Source: UBA6544 sp049601975 (GTDB lineage: Bacteria > Pseudomonadota > Alphaproteobacteria > UBA8366). From it: DNA of 31,763 bases. Positions within the stretch are counted from its first letter, which is position 1. The number at the start of each line of letters is the position of its first letter. Position numbers and translations under genes: made by a program. Under the pieces are notes generated by a model that had not been told where the DNA came from, ran no database searches, and saw only the letters and a program-made list of their open reading frames with translations. This document shows positions 16,507 to 24,533 of the stretch, in pieces. The stretch covers positions 1-31,763 of the forward strand of contig JBMYRC010000038.1 in assembly GCA_049601975.1 (NCBI GenBank), read 5' to 3'.

Positions 16507-18589
16507 AGTACGTATTGGCGTCGATATCGGCGGCACCTTCACGGATGTCGTGCTCTGGGACATCGACGCTGGGGAAACCCGGAACACCAAACTGCTGACC
16601 ACACCAGACGATCCCTCGCGCGCGGTGATGGACGGCATCCGGCACATCCTGAACGAACACAGCATCGCCCCGACGGATGTCGAAGCGGTCATTCACGGAA
16701 CCACACTGGTGGCGAACGCCTTGATCGAGCGGAAGGGCGTGAAGACCGGACTGATAACGACGCGGGGATTTCGCGACGTGCTGGAAATCGGCCGGGAGTG
16801 GCGCTACGACCTGTTCGACCTGGCAATCGAAATGCCAACACCCATCGCCGAACGAGCGGCGCGGGCCGAGATCACCGAACGGTTGGACGCGGACGGCAAT
16901 GTTCTGACGCCATTGGCGTTGGATGAGTTGGACGATATCGCCGCCGCCTTCCAAGCCACCGATGTCCAATCCATCGCCGTCTGTCTGTTACACGCCTATC
17001 GGAATCCCGCTCACGAATTGGCGATCAAGAACAGACTGGCGGAGATCGCACCTGATCTTTCCGTTTCCTTATCTTCCGTCGTCAGCGCCGAGATGGGCGA
17101 GTACGAGCGCAGCTCGACCACCGTCGCCGATGCCTATGTCCATCCGATCTTCAAACGCTATGTGGAACGACTGGTCGACGGCTTGGCCGAAATGGCCATC
17201 GGTTGCGACTTGCTGCTCGTCCTCTCCGACGGACGAACGGTGCGCCACGACACGGCAACGGAATTCCCGATCCGGCTGGTGCAATCGGGGCCAGCAGCGG
17301 GCGCACAGGCCGCCGTCCTCTATGGCGGTGTCTCCGGCGAGCACGATCTATTGTGTTTCGATATGGGCGGCACCACGGCCAAGGCCTGTTTGATTGAACA
17401 CGGCGAGCCGCAACGATCCGCGAGCTTCGAAGTCGCCCGCGTCTTCCGCTTTGCAGAGGGCAGCGGCCTGCCATTACAGATCCCGGCCATCGACATGATT
17501 GAAATCGGTGCTGGCGGTGGCAGCATCGCGCGCATTGACCGATTGGGCCTGATCCAGGTCGGCCCGGACAGCGCGGGTTCCGACCCGGGTCCGGTCTGCT
17601 ACGGTAAGGCCGGTACAGAGCCGACGGTCACCGACGCAGACCTCATCTTGGGGTATCTCGATGCCGACAGTTTTCTCGGCGGCGCGATGCATCTCGACAA
17701 ATCGGCCGCCATTGAAGCGATCCGTACTAAGCTCGCCGACCCCTTGGGTATCTCCGTCGAAGACGCCGCCTGGGGCATCCACGAGACCGTCACTGGTAAT
17801 ATGGCGCAAGCAGCCGCCATCCATGCCATCGAAAAAGGCCTGAACATTGCCCGCTTTAAAATGGTGCCCATTGGCGGCGCCGGGCCGGTCCACGCCTGCA
17901 GTTTGGCGCAAAAAATGGGAATCGACCGTCTCATCTGTCCGCTCGGCGCCGGAGTCGCCTCGGCCATCGGCATGTTGGGCTCGCCGATATCCTTTGAGTT
18001 CGCGCAGACCAACATGGCCCGCCTCGATGCGGTCGATTGGCGTGAAATCGCCACTCTCACCGACCAGCTGACGGATCGTGGGCGGGAACTGGTCCGCAAC
18101 GCGGGCGTATCGGTCCCGGACATCACTGTTCGCTACGGTGCGATGATGCGCTATGTCGGGCAGGGCTACGAGGTCGAAGCGCCCATCGAGGAAAGCGCAA
18201 TTCGTACCGGCGACAGTGCCGCAATAAAGGCCGTATTCGAGGCGAGCTACCGACAGCGTTTCGGCCGAACGGAAAGCATGCCACCCGAAGTCATCACGTG
18301 GCGGGTCGTCGTAAGCGGTCCTAGACCACCGCTGCTGGACGCAATTTCCGGCACCGAAAACACGTCACGCACTTTCGATGCAACCCAAGCAAAGGGAAGC
18401 CGCGCGGTTTGGTTTGGGTCGGATAGCGGCTTCATCGAGACGCCGGTTTTTGACCGCTACGGATTGCAGCCTGCGACCAAGCTTGACGGCCCCAGCATCA
18501 TTGAGGAAGTGGAATCGACGCTCATTCTTCCGCCCGATTTTACAGCGGAAGTGGACAGCGCACGGAACCTCATCATATCGACTGAATAA
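16499..18589 (+). CDS. hyuA: Hydantoinase A/oxoprolinase family protein
   Basis: A 696-residue HyuA subunit. It has the actin-like ATPase phosphate loops: G7-V-D-I-G-G-T-F-T-D16 at the N-terminus and F287-D-M-G-G-T-T293 in the middle, plus the G-A-G-G-G-S-I segment after it and the H-G-T-T-L-V-A-N motif near residue 64. HyuA phosphorylates the cyclic amide substrate (or carbonyl) using ATP and hands it to HyuB. I use the ATG at 16499, seven codons inside the longest frame, because it forms an ATGAGTAA overlap with the hyuB stop and gives the normal M-S-K-V-R-I-G-V-D start. Last gene of the 12063-18589 operon; 118 bases of spacer follow before the convergent monooxygenase gene, without a clear terminator. 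Confidence 0.94.
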   Translation: MSKVRIGVDIGGTFTDVVLWDIDAGETRNTKLLTTPDDPSRAVMDGIRHILNEHSIAPTDVEAVIHGTTLVANALIERKGVKTGLITTRGFRDVLEIGREWRYDLFDLAIEMPTPIAERAARAEITERLDADGNVLTPLALDELDDIAAAFQATDVQSIAVCLLHAYRNPAHELAIKNRLAEIAPDLSVSLSSVVSAEMGEYERSSTTVADAYVHPIFKRYVERLVDGLAEMAIGCDLLLVLSDGRTVRHDTATEFPIRLVQSGPAAGAQAAVLYGGVSGEHDLLCFDMGGTTAKACLIEHGEPQRSASFEVARVFRFAEGSGLPLQIPAIDMIEIGAGGGSIARIDRLGLIQVGPDSAGSDPGPVCYGKAGTEPTVTDADLILGYLDADSFLGGAMHLDKSAAIEAIRTKLADPLGISVEDAAWGIHETVTGNMAQAAAIHAIEKGLNIARFKMVPIGGAGPVHACSLAQKMGIDRLICPLGAGVASAIGMLGSPISFEFAQTNMARLDAVDWREIATLTDQLTDRGRELVRNAGVSVPDITVRYGAMMRYVGQGYEVEAPIEESAIRTGDSAAIKAVFEASYRQRFGRTESMPPEVITWRVVVSGPRPPLLDAISGTENTSRTFDATQAKGSRAVWFGSDSGFIETPVFDRYGLQPATKLDGPSIIEEVESTLILPPDFTAEVDSARNLIISTE

Positions 18590-18707
18590 AAAGTGAACGC
18601 AGATTATCCGCTCTTGCTGCGCCACCAATCAATCGCATTTTTCCCGTAACAAAGCATTACCTGGATTGTGCACTCAAAGAATCTGTCACCCGTCTACATA
18701 ACCGGTG

Positions 18708-19793
18708 CTAAGCAGCCAGGGGTTTGAGCCGCCCCGGATTGCGGTCAGAAAGCAGCGGGCGAACCCATTTACCGAAACGCTCAGCTTCTTCATCGTGAAG
18801 ATATCCCGACATACAAAACGAGTGACACCCGATATCGATATATCCTTGCAAGGTTTCGGCGCATTGCTCCGGCGTGCCGACGATGACAATCCCGGCGCCC
18901 GGACGAGCCTTGGTCAAACCAGTCCACATATGCGGCGCGATCATCTCTCCGTACTCATCCGCCAACTGACGGACACGCTGGTTCGCCACAGAGTTCGCAA
19001 AATGTGTTCGAATAACTTCCTTTTGCTCGTCCGTGACATTGCGCACGAGACCCTCGGCCACGTCCCAGGCATCAGCCTCGTCCTGCCGGCAGACGATCTG
19101 TAGGCGCATGCCGAAGCCTATTTCCTCCGCACGACCGTATTTGGCGGCCAGCACCCGCATCTCGGCGATATTCTGTTCGACGCGCTCTACCGTATCGCCC
19201 CAAAACAAGTGCACGTCGGAATGCTTCGCTGACAGTTCCGCCGCCTGCCCAGACCCTCCGCCGAGATAAAATTGCGGATGAGGTTTTTGATAAATCTCAG
19301 GCCCGATGTGCGCTTGCTTCAATTGGTAATGCTTGCCGTCGTAATCGATCTTCTCCCGTGTCGCCCAAAGCGCCTTGCAGATTTCGACCTCTTCTTCCAT
19401 CACCTCGTAGCGCGCGTCCTTGTCGAAACCGACACCTTCAGCGAGATTTTCGACCTCATTTTGCCCGGCGATCAAATTGATGGAAATCCGCCCTTCGGAC
19501 ATCTGATCATAGGTCGCAATCATTTTCGCCAAGAGCACTGGATTGATATAACTCGGTCGCGCGGCCACCAGCATCCGGATTGATTTCGTTTGGCGGATCA
19601 ATAGCGCGCTGGTCAGCCAAGCATCCCAACAGGCGGCGGCGACGGGCAGCAAGATATATTCGAACCCGTTATCCTCGGCCGACTGTACAACCCGCTCGAA
19701 CATCTCCAGCGACGGCGGAACCTGTTGTGGGATAGCGTAGTCCAAAGTATCGCCCCGCGTCGGCAGGAACCATCCAAACTCCAAGTCTCGCAT
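18708..19793 (-). CDS. LLM class flavin-dependent oxidoreductase (SsuD-like)
   Basis: A 361-residue TIM-barrel protein of the bacterial luciferase superfamily, alkanesulfonate monooxygenase branch. The R-P-S-Y-I-N-P segment followed by A-T-Y-D-Q-M-S-E-G-R and N-L-I-A-G-Q-N (about residues 79-112) matches the SsuD pattern R-P-x-x-x-x-P...G-R-x-x-x-N-x-x-x-G. Such enzymes use FMNH2 from a partner reductase and O2. Relatives cleave C-S bonds, nitrilotriacetate and EDTA, or the pyrimidine ring (RutA). No flavin reductase gene is in the window. AGAGGG lies upstream of the ATG. It converges on hyuA and is divergent from a second luciferase-like gene. Confidence 0.9.
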   Translation of the reverse strand: MRDLEFGWFLPTRGDTLDYAIPQQVPPSLEMFERVVQSAEDNGFEYILLPVAAACWDAWLTSALLIRQTKSIRMLVAARPSYINPVLLAKMIATYDQMSEGRISINLIAGQNEVENLAEGVGFDKDARYEVMEEEVEICKALWATREKIDYDGKHYQLKQAHIGPEIYQKPHPQFYLGGGSGQAAELSAKHSDVHLFWGDTVERVEQNIAEMRVLAAKYGRAEEIGFGMRLQIVCRQDEADAWDVAEGLVRNVTDEQKEVIRTHFANSVANQRVRQLADEYGEMIAPHMWTGLTKARPGAGIVIVGTPEQCAETLQGYIDIGCHSFCMSGYLHDEEAERFGKWVRPLLSDRNPGRLKPLAA

Positions 19794-19994
19794 ATCTTCG
19801 CCCTCTCACAATTTTCGGCTAAATTGCCTGCATAACGCCAACCCGCACGTTCATCGGCGAATGAGCATGTCGTAAACAATTATTAGGCCTTTATCAAAAG
19901 TTCGCACGACTATCCGACTACATGCCTTGAAATTTCGCATGCGGGCATAGCTTCCTTGCGTCACTAGCGGTACATACCGACACAGGGAAAACAC
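19794..19994. promoter_or_regulatory. Divergent intergenic region between two luciferase-like genes
   Basis: 201 bases, more AT-rich than the flanks. A possible minus-strand promoter reads TTGATA (plus-strand 19892-19897) and TACGAC (19869-19874) with a 17-base spacer, which would give a leader of about 65-70 bases to the ATG at 19793. The -10 match is poor, so this is a weak candidate. The plus-strand ribosome site is the AGGGA shortly before the ATG at 19995. No plus-strand promoter was assigned. Confidence 0.3.
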
Positions 19995-20951
19995 ATGAAG
20001 TTTGGACTGCATTTTGGATCGCGCGGCGTCGCGGGCGATCCCGATACCCTTAAGGCAATCGCCCAGAAAGCCGAGACCCTCGGCTATGAGCATTTCGGCA
20101 TGAGCGATCATGTAATCGTCGCCACCGAAGTGAACAGCGCCTACCCCTATTCGGAGACGGGCAAATTTTTCGCGCAAGACACAGGCGTCTCACTGGAACA
20201 GGTCACGGCCTTGAGCTTTGTCGCGGCGGCGACCGATCGTATTCGGCTACTGACGTCGGTCATGGTTCTGCCGCATCGACACCCCGTTCTGGCGGCGAAG
20301 ATGCTCACGACCGTCGACGTACTTTCCAAGGGTCGCCTAACCGCTGGGGTCGGGGTCGGTTGGATGGCGGAGGAGATTGCTCTGCTCGGTGGCCCTCCCT
20401 TCAAGGATCGGGCGACCGCCTCGGACGAATACATCCAGGGCTTTCGCGAACTTTGGTCTTCGGAAGCGCCTATGCAAAAGGGCGATTTCGCCGCCTTCGA
20501 CAAGCTGATGTTCGCGCCGAAACCTGCGCAGCGGCCTGGCCTTCCAATCTGGGTGGGTGGCGAGAGCAAGGGGGCCCGTAGGCGTGCCGCACGGCTCGGT
20601 GACGGGTGGTATCCAGTCAGCGCAAATCCACGCCAACCGCTCGACACGCCAGAGCTCTACGGCGCTGCGCTCGAGGATGTCCGCGCGGAAGCGGAAGCGA
20701 CGGGAAGGGACCCTCACAGCATCTCCGCCGCCTTGCTTGCGATCTATTCCCGTGTTGGCCCGGAATTGGAAAGCCGCGACAGTGGCCGCCTATGTTTCAC
20801 CGGCAGCGCCGAGGCGATCGTCGACGATATCGGCCGCGCCCGTGATCTCGGACTCGAGCATTTTCTGATCGGTGGTGATGGCGGCGACTTTCAGGAAACT
20901 GGCGACCGATTGGAACAATTCGCAATCGAGGTGATGACGCGGTTCGATTGA
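19995..20951 (+). CDS. LLM class F420-dependent-type oxidoreductase (TIGR03619-like)
   Basis: A 318-residue luciferase-superfamily protein of the group often annotated as TIGR03619 F420-dependent. It shows the S-D-H motif near residue 37, the V-L-P-H-R-H-P-V-L-A-A-K segment, the G-R-L-T-A-G-V-G-V-G-W motif near residues 114-124 and P-I-W-V-G-G-E further on. Whether it uses F420 or FMN cannot be told; many proteobacterial members of this group are of unknown cofactor. It lies divergent from the SsuD-like gene and heads a same-strand run (DUF445, TPR, FdrA cluster), but a hairpin right at its stop codon may separate it from the following genes. Confidence 0.88.
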   Translation: MKFGLHFGSRGVAGDPDTLKAIAQKAETLGYEHFGMSDHVIVATEVNSAYPYSETGKFFAQDTGVSLEQVTALSFVAAATDRIRLLTSVMVLPHRHPVLAAKMLTTVDVLSKGRLTAGVGVGWMAEEIALLGGPPFKDRATASDEYIQGFRELWSSEAPMQKGDFAAFDKLMFAPKPAQRPGLPIWVGGESKGARRRAARLGDGWYPVSANPRQPLDTPELYGAALEDVRAEAEATGRDPHSISAALLAIYSRVGPELESRDSGRLCFTGSAEAIVDDIGRARDLGLEHFLIGGDGGDFQETGDRLEQFAIEVMTRFD

Positions 20952-20970
20952 GCCGATAATGTCCGGCTCA
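20949..20970 (+). terminator. Stem-loop at the stop codon of the luciferase-like gene
   Basis: TGAGCCG at 20949-20955 pairs perfectly with CGGCTCA at 20964-20970 around an 8-base ATAATGTC loop; the stem begins with the stop codon itself. There is no T-run after it (CAATCCTCC follows), so it is not a canonical intrinsic terminator. It could be an attenuating or mRNA-stabilising hairpin, or an operator for the 21012 gene. Confidence 0.35.
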
Positions 20971-21011
20971 CAATCCTCCAGAGAACGAAATCAAAATACA
21001 GATTGGAAGAA

Positions 21012-21698
21012 ATGAATAAGTCGCTGCTCACAAATGTCGTCGCGGTTTTAATATGCCTCGCTGGCTACGCGGTTCCGGATTACGCGGAATATTTTTTCAC
21101 AGTCGGTGTCTTTGCATTATCGGGGGGCCTCACGAATTGGTTGGCCGTTCATATGTTGTTCGAAAAAGTCCCGCTACTCTGCGGCTCGGGGGTTATTCCG
21201 AACCGCTTCCAGGACTTTAAGGCGGGCATCAAGACACTCATCGTCACAGAGTTCTTCACGCGCGAGCATATCGAGCGATTCTTCGAAACCGGCGGCGGTG
21301 ACGTCGCGGGCAATATCGTCGAACAGGTGGATTTCGACCGTGTCTTCGCAGGACTGACCGACGCCATCGAGGAGTCGCAACTCGGCGGCATGCTGGCCAT
21401 GGTCGGCGGTAAGCAAGCACTTGAACCTTTACGTGAGCCCGTCACCGCAAAGTTGAAGGATATTATCGCCGACCTCGCCAGTGACAGTGGACCCGGAAAC
21501 GGCGATTCCGATTTCACGCAATCCCTGATCGATAAAGTCGAGCACATCATCGACAATCGGCTCGATGAGCTCACGCCGGAACACGTGAAGGAAATCGTGC
21601 AGGACATGATCCGTAAGCATTTGGGTTGGCTCGTGGTGTGGGGCGGCGTGTTCGGCGGGACCATCGGCCTCGTCGTTAGTGTCCTTCAAAACACCTAA
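21012..21698 (+). CDS. DUF445 family membrane protein
   Basis: A 228-residue protein of the DUF445 family, seen from the G-G-x-T-N-W-L-A-V-H-M-L-F segment (about residues 38-50) followed by G-x-G-V-I-P-x-R. Two hydrophobic segments at about 5-20 and 27-46 and a third at the C-terminus (about 205-224) suggest an inner-membrane protein with a helical soluble middle of about 140 residues. The molecular function of the family is not established. I chose the ATG at 21012 because GGAAG lies just upstream; a TTG nine bases earlier is in frame. The next gene follows after 43 bases on the same strand. Confidence 0.82.
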   Translation: MNKSLLTNVVAVLICLAGYAVPDYAEYFFTVGVFALSGGLTNWLAVHMLFEKVPLLCGSGVIPNRFQDFKAGIKTLIVTEFFTREHIERFFETGGGDVAGNIVEQVDFDRVFAGLTDAIEESQLGGMLAMVGGKQALEPLREPVTAKLKDIIADLASDSGPGNGDSDFTQSLIDKVEHIIDNRLDELTPEHVKEIVQDMIRKHLGWLVVWGGVFGGTIGLVVSVLQNT

Positions 21699-21741
21699 GT
21701 CCGAAACTTAATAAATTGCAAAAAATAAAGAGGACGAGCTT

Positions 21742-23022
21742 GTGATTAAAGATCGCTACGGAAATGACCTTTCAACGAATTCGCAAACTGCAGCCGATCT
21801 TTATATCGATGCCGTCGATCGCTTTTTGGCGGCCGATAGCGGCGTCGACGCAACATTCCAGCGCGCAATTGATGAGGATGAAAACTTCGCGTTAGCGCAT
21901 TTGGCCCTCGCCCGATCCCACCAGATGCGCGGCGACCGTGAACGAATCGGCCCCTCTCTACAAAAGGCTCGGGACGCGGCAACCGGTGTGACACCGCGCG
22001 AAGCCGCGCAGATAGACGCTATCGGTAGACTGCTCGAAGGGCAGGCCGGACCCGCTTACGAATTGATACGTGCGCATCTGATGGAATACCCGCGCGATGT
22101 CATAATGGCGCAAACCTGCATGGGCGTCTTCGGCCTCATCGGCTTCAGCGGTTTGCCGGGCCGGGAATTCGAGCAATTGGCCTTCACAACATCTCTCGCG
22201 CCACATTACGGTAACGATTGGTGGTTCCTGAGCCAAGACGCCTTCGCGCAAATCGAAGCCGGACAGACGGCGCGGGCGGAAACTGCCATCGAACAATCCT
22301 TGAGCATCAATCCCCGAAGCGCCCAGGGCGCTCATATCCGCGCCCACCTGTATTACGAAAACGGCGAACCCGCCGCCGGGTTCGACTATCTCGCCGATTG
22401 GCGGCGGGAGTATCCAAGAGACGGACTTCTCCACTGTCATGTCGCCTGGCATGTTGCCCTTTGGGCGCTTGAGCGACGGGACGAGGAAATGATGTGGCAG
22501 ATCATCGATACCGACATCAAGCCCGGAGCCGGCATCAGCCCGCCCCTCAATGTGATGACGGACACAACGGCGATTTTATTCCGGGCCGCCATGGCCGGAA
22601 TCGACGTCGCGCTTGAGCGATGGCAAGAAGTCAGCGACTTTGCCTTGGCGCACTTCCTGGAGCCCGGTTTGGCGTTCGCCGATGTGCATGCCGCCCTGGC
22701 ACACGCCCTGGCCGGAAACCGCGATGCGGTCGCCAAGATCATCTCCGACGCCAAAGGGCCCGCAGGCGAACTCGTCAGTACCATTGCGCGGGGGTTCCAA
22801 GCCATGGCATCGGAGAACTGGGCCGACGCCAACGATCACCTTACATCGGCGATGGCCGACCATGCCAGAATCGGTGGCAGCCGCGCACAACGCGATCTTA
22901 TCGAGTTCGCCTTGGCGTGGACATTGTTGCAGTCCAACCGGAAGGATCAGGCACAGGCCGTAATCGCGATGCATCGTCCCTCGACGACTCCGCAAAATGC
23001 GATCGCCGGTTTGTACGATTAG
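21742..23022 (+). CDS. TTC38-like tetratricopeptide repeat protein
   Basis: A 426-residue protein made of TPR-like helical pairs. Recognisable repeats include A-x-x-x-F-x-x-A-I-D-x-D-x-x-F-A-x-A-H near residues 35-55 and E-x-x-I-x-Q-S-L-S-I-N-P-R near residue 185, then H-C-H-V-A-W-H, a segment typical of the tetratricopeptide repeat protein 38 family. Function of bacterial TTC38-like proteins is unknown; a scaffold or regulatory role is usual for TPR proteins. The start is GTG at 21742 with AGAGGA eight bases upstream; no better ATG is present. It sits 64 bases before the FdrA cluster and may be co-transcribed with it. Confidence 0.82.
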   Translation: MIKDRYGNDLSTNSQTAADLYIDAVDRFLAADSGVDATFQRAIDEDENFALAHLALARSHQMRGDRERIGPSLQKARDAATGVTPREAAQIDAIGRLLEGQAGPAYELIRAHLMEYPRDVIMAQTCMGVFGLIGFSGLPGREFEQLAFTTSLAPHYGNDWWFLSQDAFAQIEAGQTARAETAIEQSLSINPRSAQGAHIRAHLYYENGEPAAGFDYLADWRREYPRDGLLHCHVAWHVALWALERRDEEMMWQIIDTDIKPGAGISPPLNVMTDTTAILFRAAMAGIDVALERWQEVSDFALAHFLEPGLAFADVHAALAHALAGNRDAVAKIISDAKGPAGELVSTIARGFQAMASENWADANDHLTSAMADHARIGGSRAQRDLIEFALAWTLLQSNRKDQAQAVIAMHRPSTTPQNAIAGLYD

Positions 23023-23086
23023 GGTGTCTTTCCCTGCCCGTTCAGACTGGTTAGCCTGCGACACCACCGACCTTTGGAGAGTTTTC

Positions 23087-23266
23087 ATGAACCAGGACGA
23101 CCCCACCAATCTGCTTTCCGGCCCACCCAAGGTCGTGAATATCGGCCTCGATGGTTTCGCCAGTGAGTTAGAAGCGCAAGGTGTATCGGTTGTCCATGTC
23201 GACTGGGCACCACCAGCAGGCGGTAATCCGGAATTAGCCGCGCTCCTCTCGAAGCTCGAGTCCTAA
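23087..23266 (+). CDS. Small FdrA-associated protein (59 residues)
   Basis: A 59-residue protein. Its core, K-V-V-N-I-G-L at about 15-21 and V-V-H-V-D-W-A-P-P-A-G-G-N at about 35-47, matches the short proteins annotated as FdrA domain proteins that precede fdrA operons. The ATG at 23087 has GGAGAG upstream; the longer frame to 22997 only shadows the TPR gene's tail. The sequence resembles the start of a Rossmann-like strand and may be a small subunit or the detached N-terminal segment of the FdrA partner. It is 16 bases upstream of the DUF1116 gene, so it belongs to the same operon. Confidence 0.8.
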   Translation: MNQDDPTNLLSGPPKVVNIGLDGFASELEAQGVSVVHVDWAPPAGGNPELAALLSKLES

Positions 23267-23282
23267 CGGAGGATTAGGGCCG

Positions 23283-24533
23283 ATGGAAAAAATTGAAGCC
23301 GCTAACCAACAAGCACTTGAGCGCATGCTCTCCGGGACACCGGTATTGATTGACGTCGTACCGGCGCACGAAGCCATTCCCGAACTCCGGGACAAGATGA
23401 TCCTGCATGCGGGCCCGCCCATCGGCTGGGAGCGTATGTGTGGCCCTATGCGCGGCGCCATAGCGGGGATTGCGGTTTTTGAGGGTTGGGCGACGGATCT
23501 GGCGGAGGCCGAACGTATGGCCGGAGACGGCGCGTTCGACTTTCATCCCAACCATCATTTCGATGCCGTCGGCCCGATGACCGGGATGACAACACTCAAC
23601 CAACCGATGCTGGTGGTCGAGAACCGAACATACGGAAACAAGGCCTATTGCGCCGTCAACGAGGGCCTCGGCAAGGTCATGCGGTTCGGCGGCAACGACG
23701 CAGAAGTACTGGATCGGTTACGCTGGCTGCGCGACGCTTTCGGGCCCGCGCTGGGCGGAGCACTCCGTCATATGAGAGGCTTGCCACTAAAGGAAATTGT
23801 CGCGCGCGGACTTTCCATGGGCGATGAGATGCATCAGCGCAATGTCGGTTGTTCCAGTCTGCTGTTACGCGCCATAGCACCCGCTCTGGCGGAGACCGTC
23901 TCCGACAGCGCCGCCCTCTCGAAGGCGCTCGCGTTCATGGGTGGAAACGATCAGTTCTTCCTGAATATCGCGATGGTCATGGGCAAGGCGATCATGGACC
24001 CGGTTCGCGATATCGAAGGGTCGAGCGTGGTCACCGCGATGAGCCGCAACGGCACCGACTTCGGCATTCTGGTCAGCGGGACCGGCGACGAATGGTTCAC
24101 GGCGCCGGTGGAAATGCCGGAGGGGCTCTACTTTCCGGGCTTTACCGCCGATGACGCCAATCCGGATATGGGGGATTCGACAATTGTCGAGACCATCGGC
24201 CTCGGTGGATTTGCCATGGCAGCCGCCCCCGCCGTCGCCGGGTTCGTCGGCGCTGGGGCCGCCTCGGAAGCCGCGCTTACAACCCGCGCCATGGCCGAAA
24301 TTTCATTGACCGAGAATCCGGAATGGACCATTCCCGCACTCGACTACCAAGGGGTGCCGACAGGCATTGATATCCGTCTGGTGATCGAGACCGGCATCGT
24401 CCCCACGATTAACACCGGCATTGCTCATAAGAAGCCAGGCGTCGGTCAGGTCGGCGCCGGAGTCGTGAAAGCGCCGATGGCATGTTTCGAGCAGGCGCTT
24501 TACGCCTTGGCTGACCGATTGGGGGTCTCATGA
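23283..24533 (+). CDS. DUF1116 protein, AllG (YlbE)-like carbamoyltransferase subunit
   Basis: A 416-residue DUF1116 protein, close to E. coli YlbE/AllG in length. E. coli AllF, AllG and AllH (formerly FdrA, YlbE, YlbF) form oxamate carbamoyltransferase, which converts oxalurate and phosphate to oxamate and carbamoyl phosphate. Visible family features are the H-A-G-P-P-I-x-W-E-R-M-C-G-P segment near residues 40-54, the F-H-P-N-H-H-F-D-A-V-G-P-M-T-G segment near 84-99 and M-S-R-N-G-T-D-F-G-I about residue 250. GGAGG lies eleven bases before the ATG. Its stop overlaps the fdrA start (ATGA), which indicates a coupled complex. The true substrate here may be another N-carbamoyl compound. Confidence 0.85.
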   Translation: MEKIEAANQQALERMLSGTPVLIDVVPAHEAIPELRDKMILHAGPPIGWERMCGPMRGAIAGIAVFEGWATDLAEAERMAGDGAFDFHPNHHFDAVGPMTGMTTLNQPMLVVENRTYGNKAYCAVNEGLGKVMRFGGNDAEVLDRLRWLRDAFGPALGGALRHMRGLPLKEIVARGLSMGDEMHQRNVGCSSLLLRAIAPALAETVSDSAALSKALAFMGGNDQFFLNIAMVMGKAIMDPVRDIEGSSVVTAMSRNGTDFGILVSGTGDEWFTAPVEMPEGLYFPGFTADDANPDMGDSTIVETIGLGGFAMAAAPAVAGFVGAGAASEAALTTRAMAEISLTENPEWTIPALDYQGVPTGIDIRLVIETGIVPTINTGIAHKKPGVGQVGAGVVKAPMACFEQALYALADRLGVS

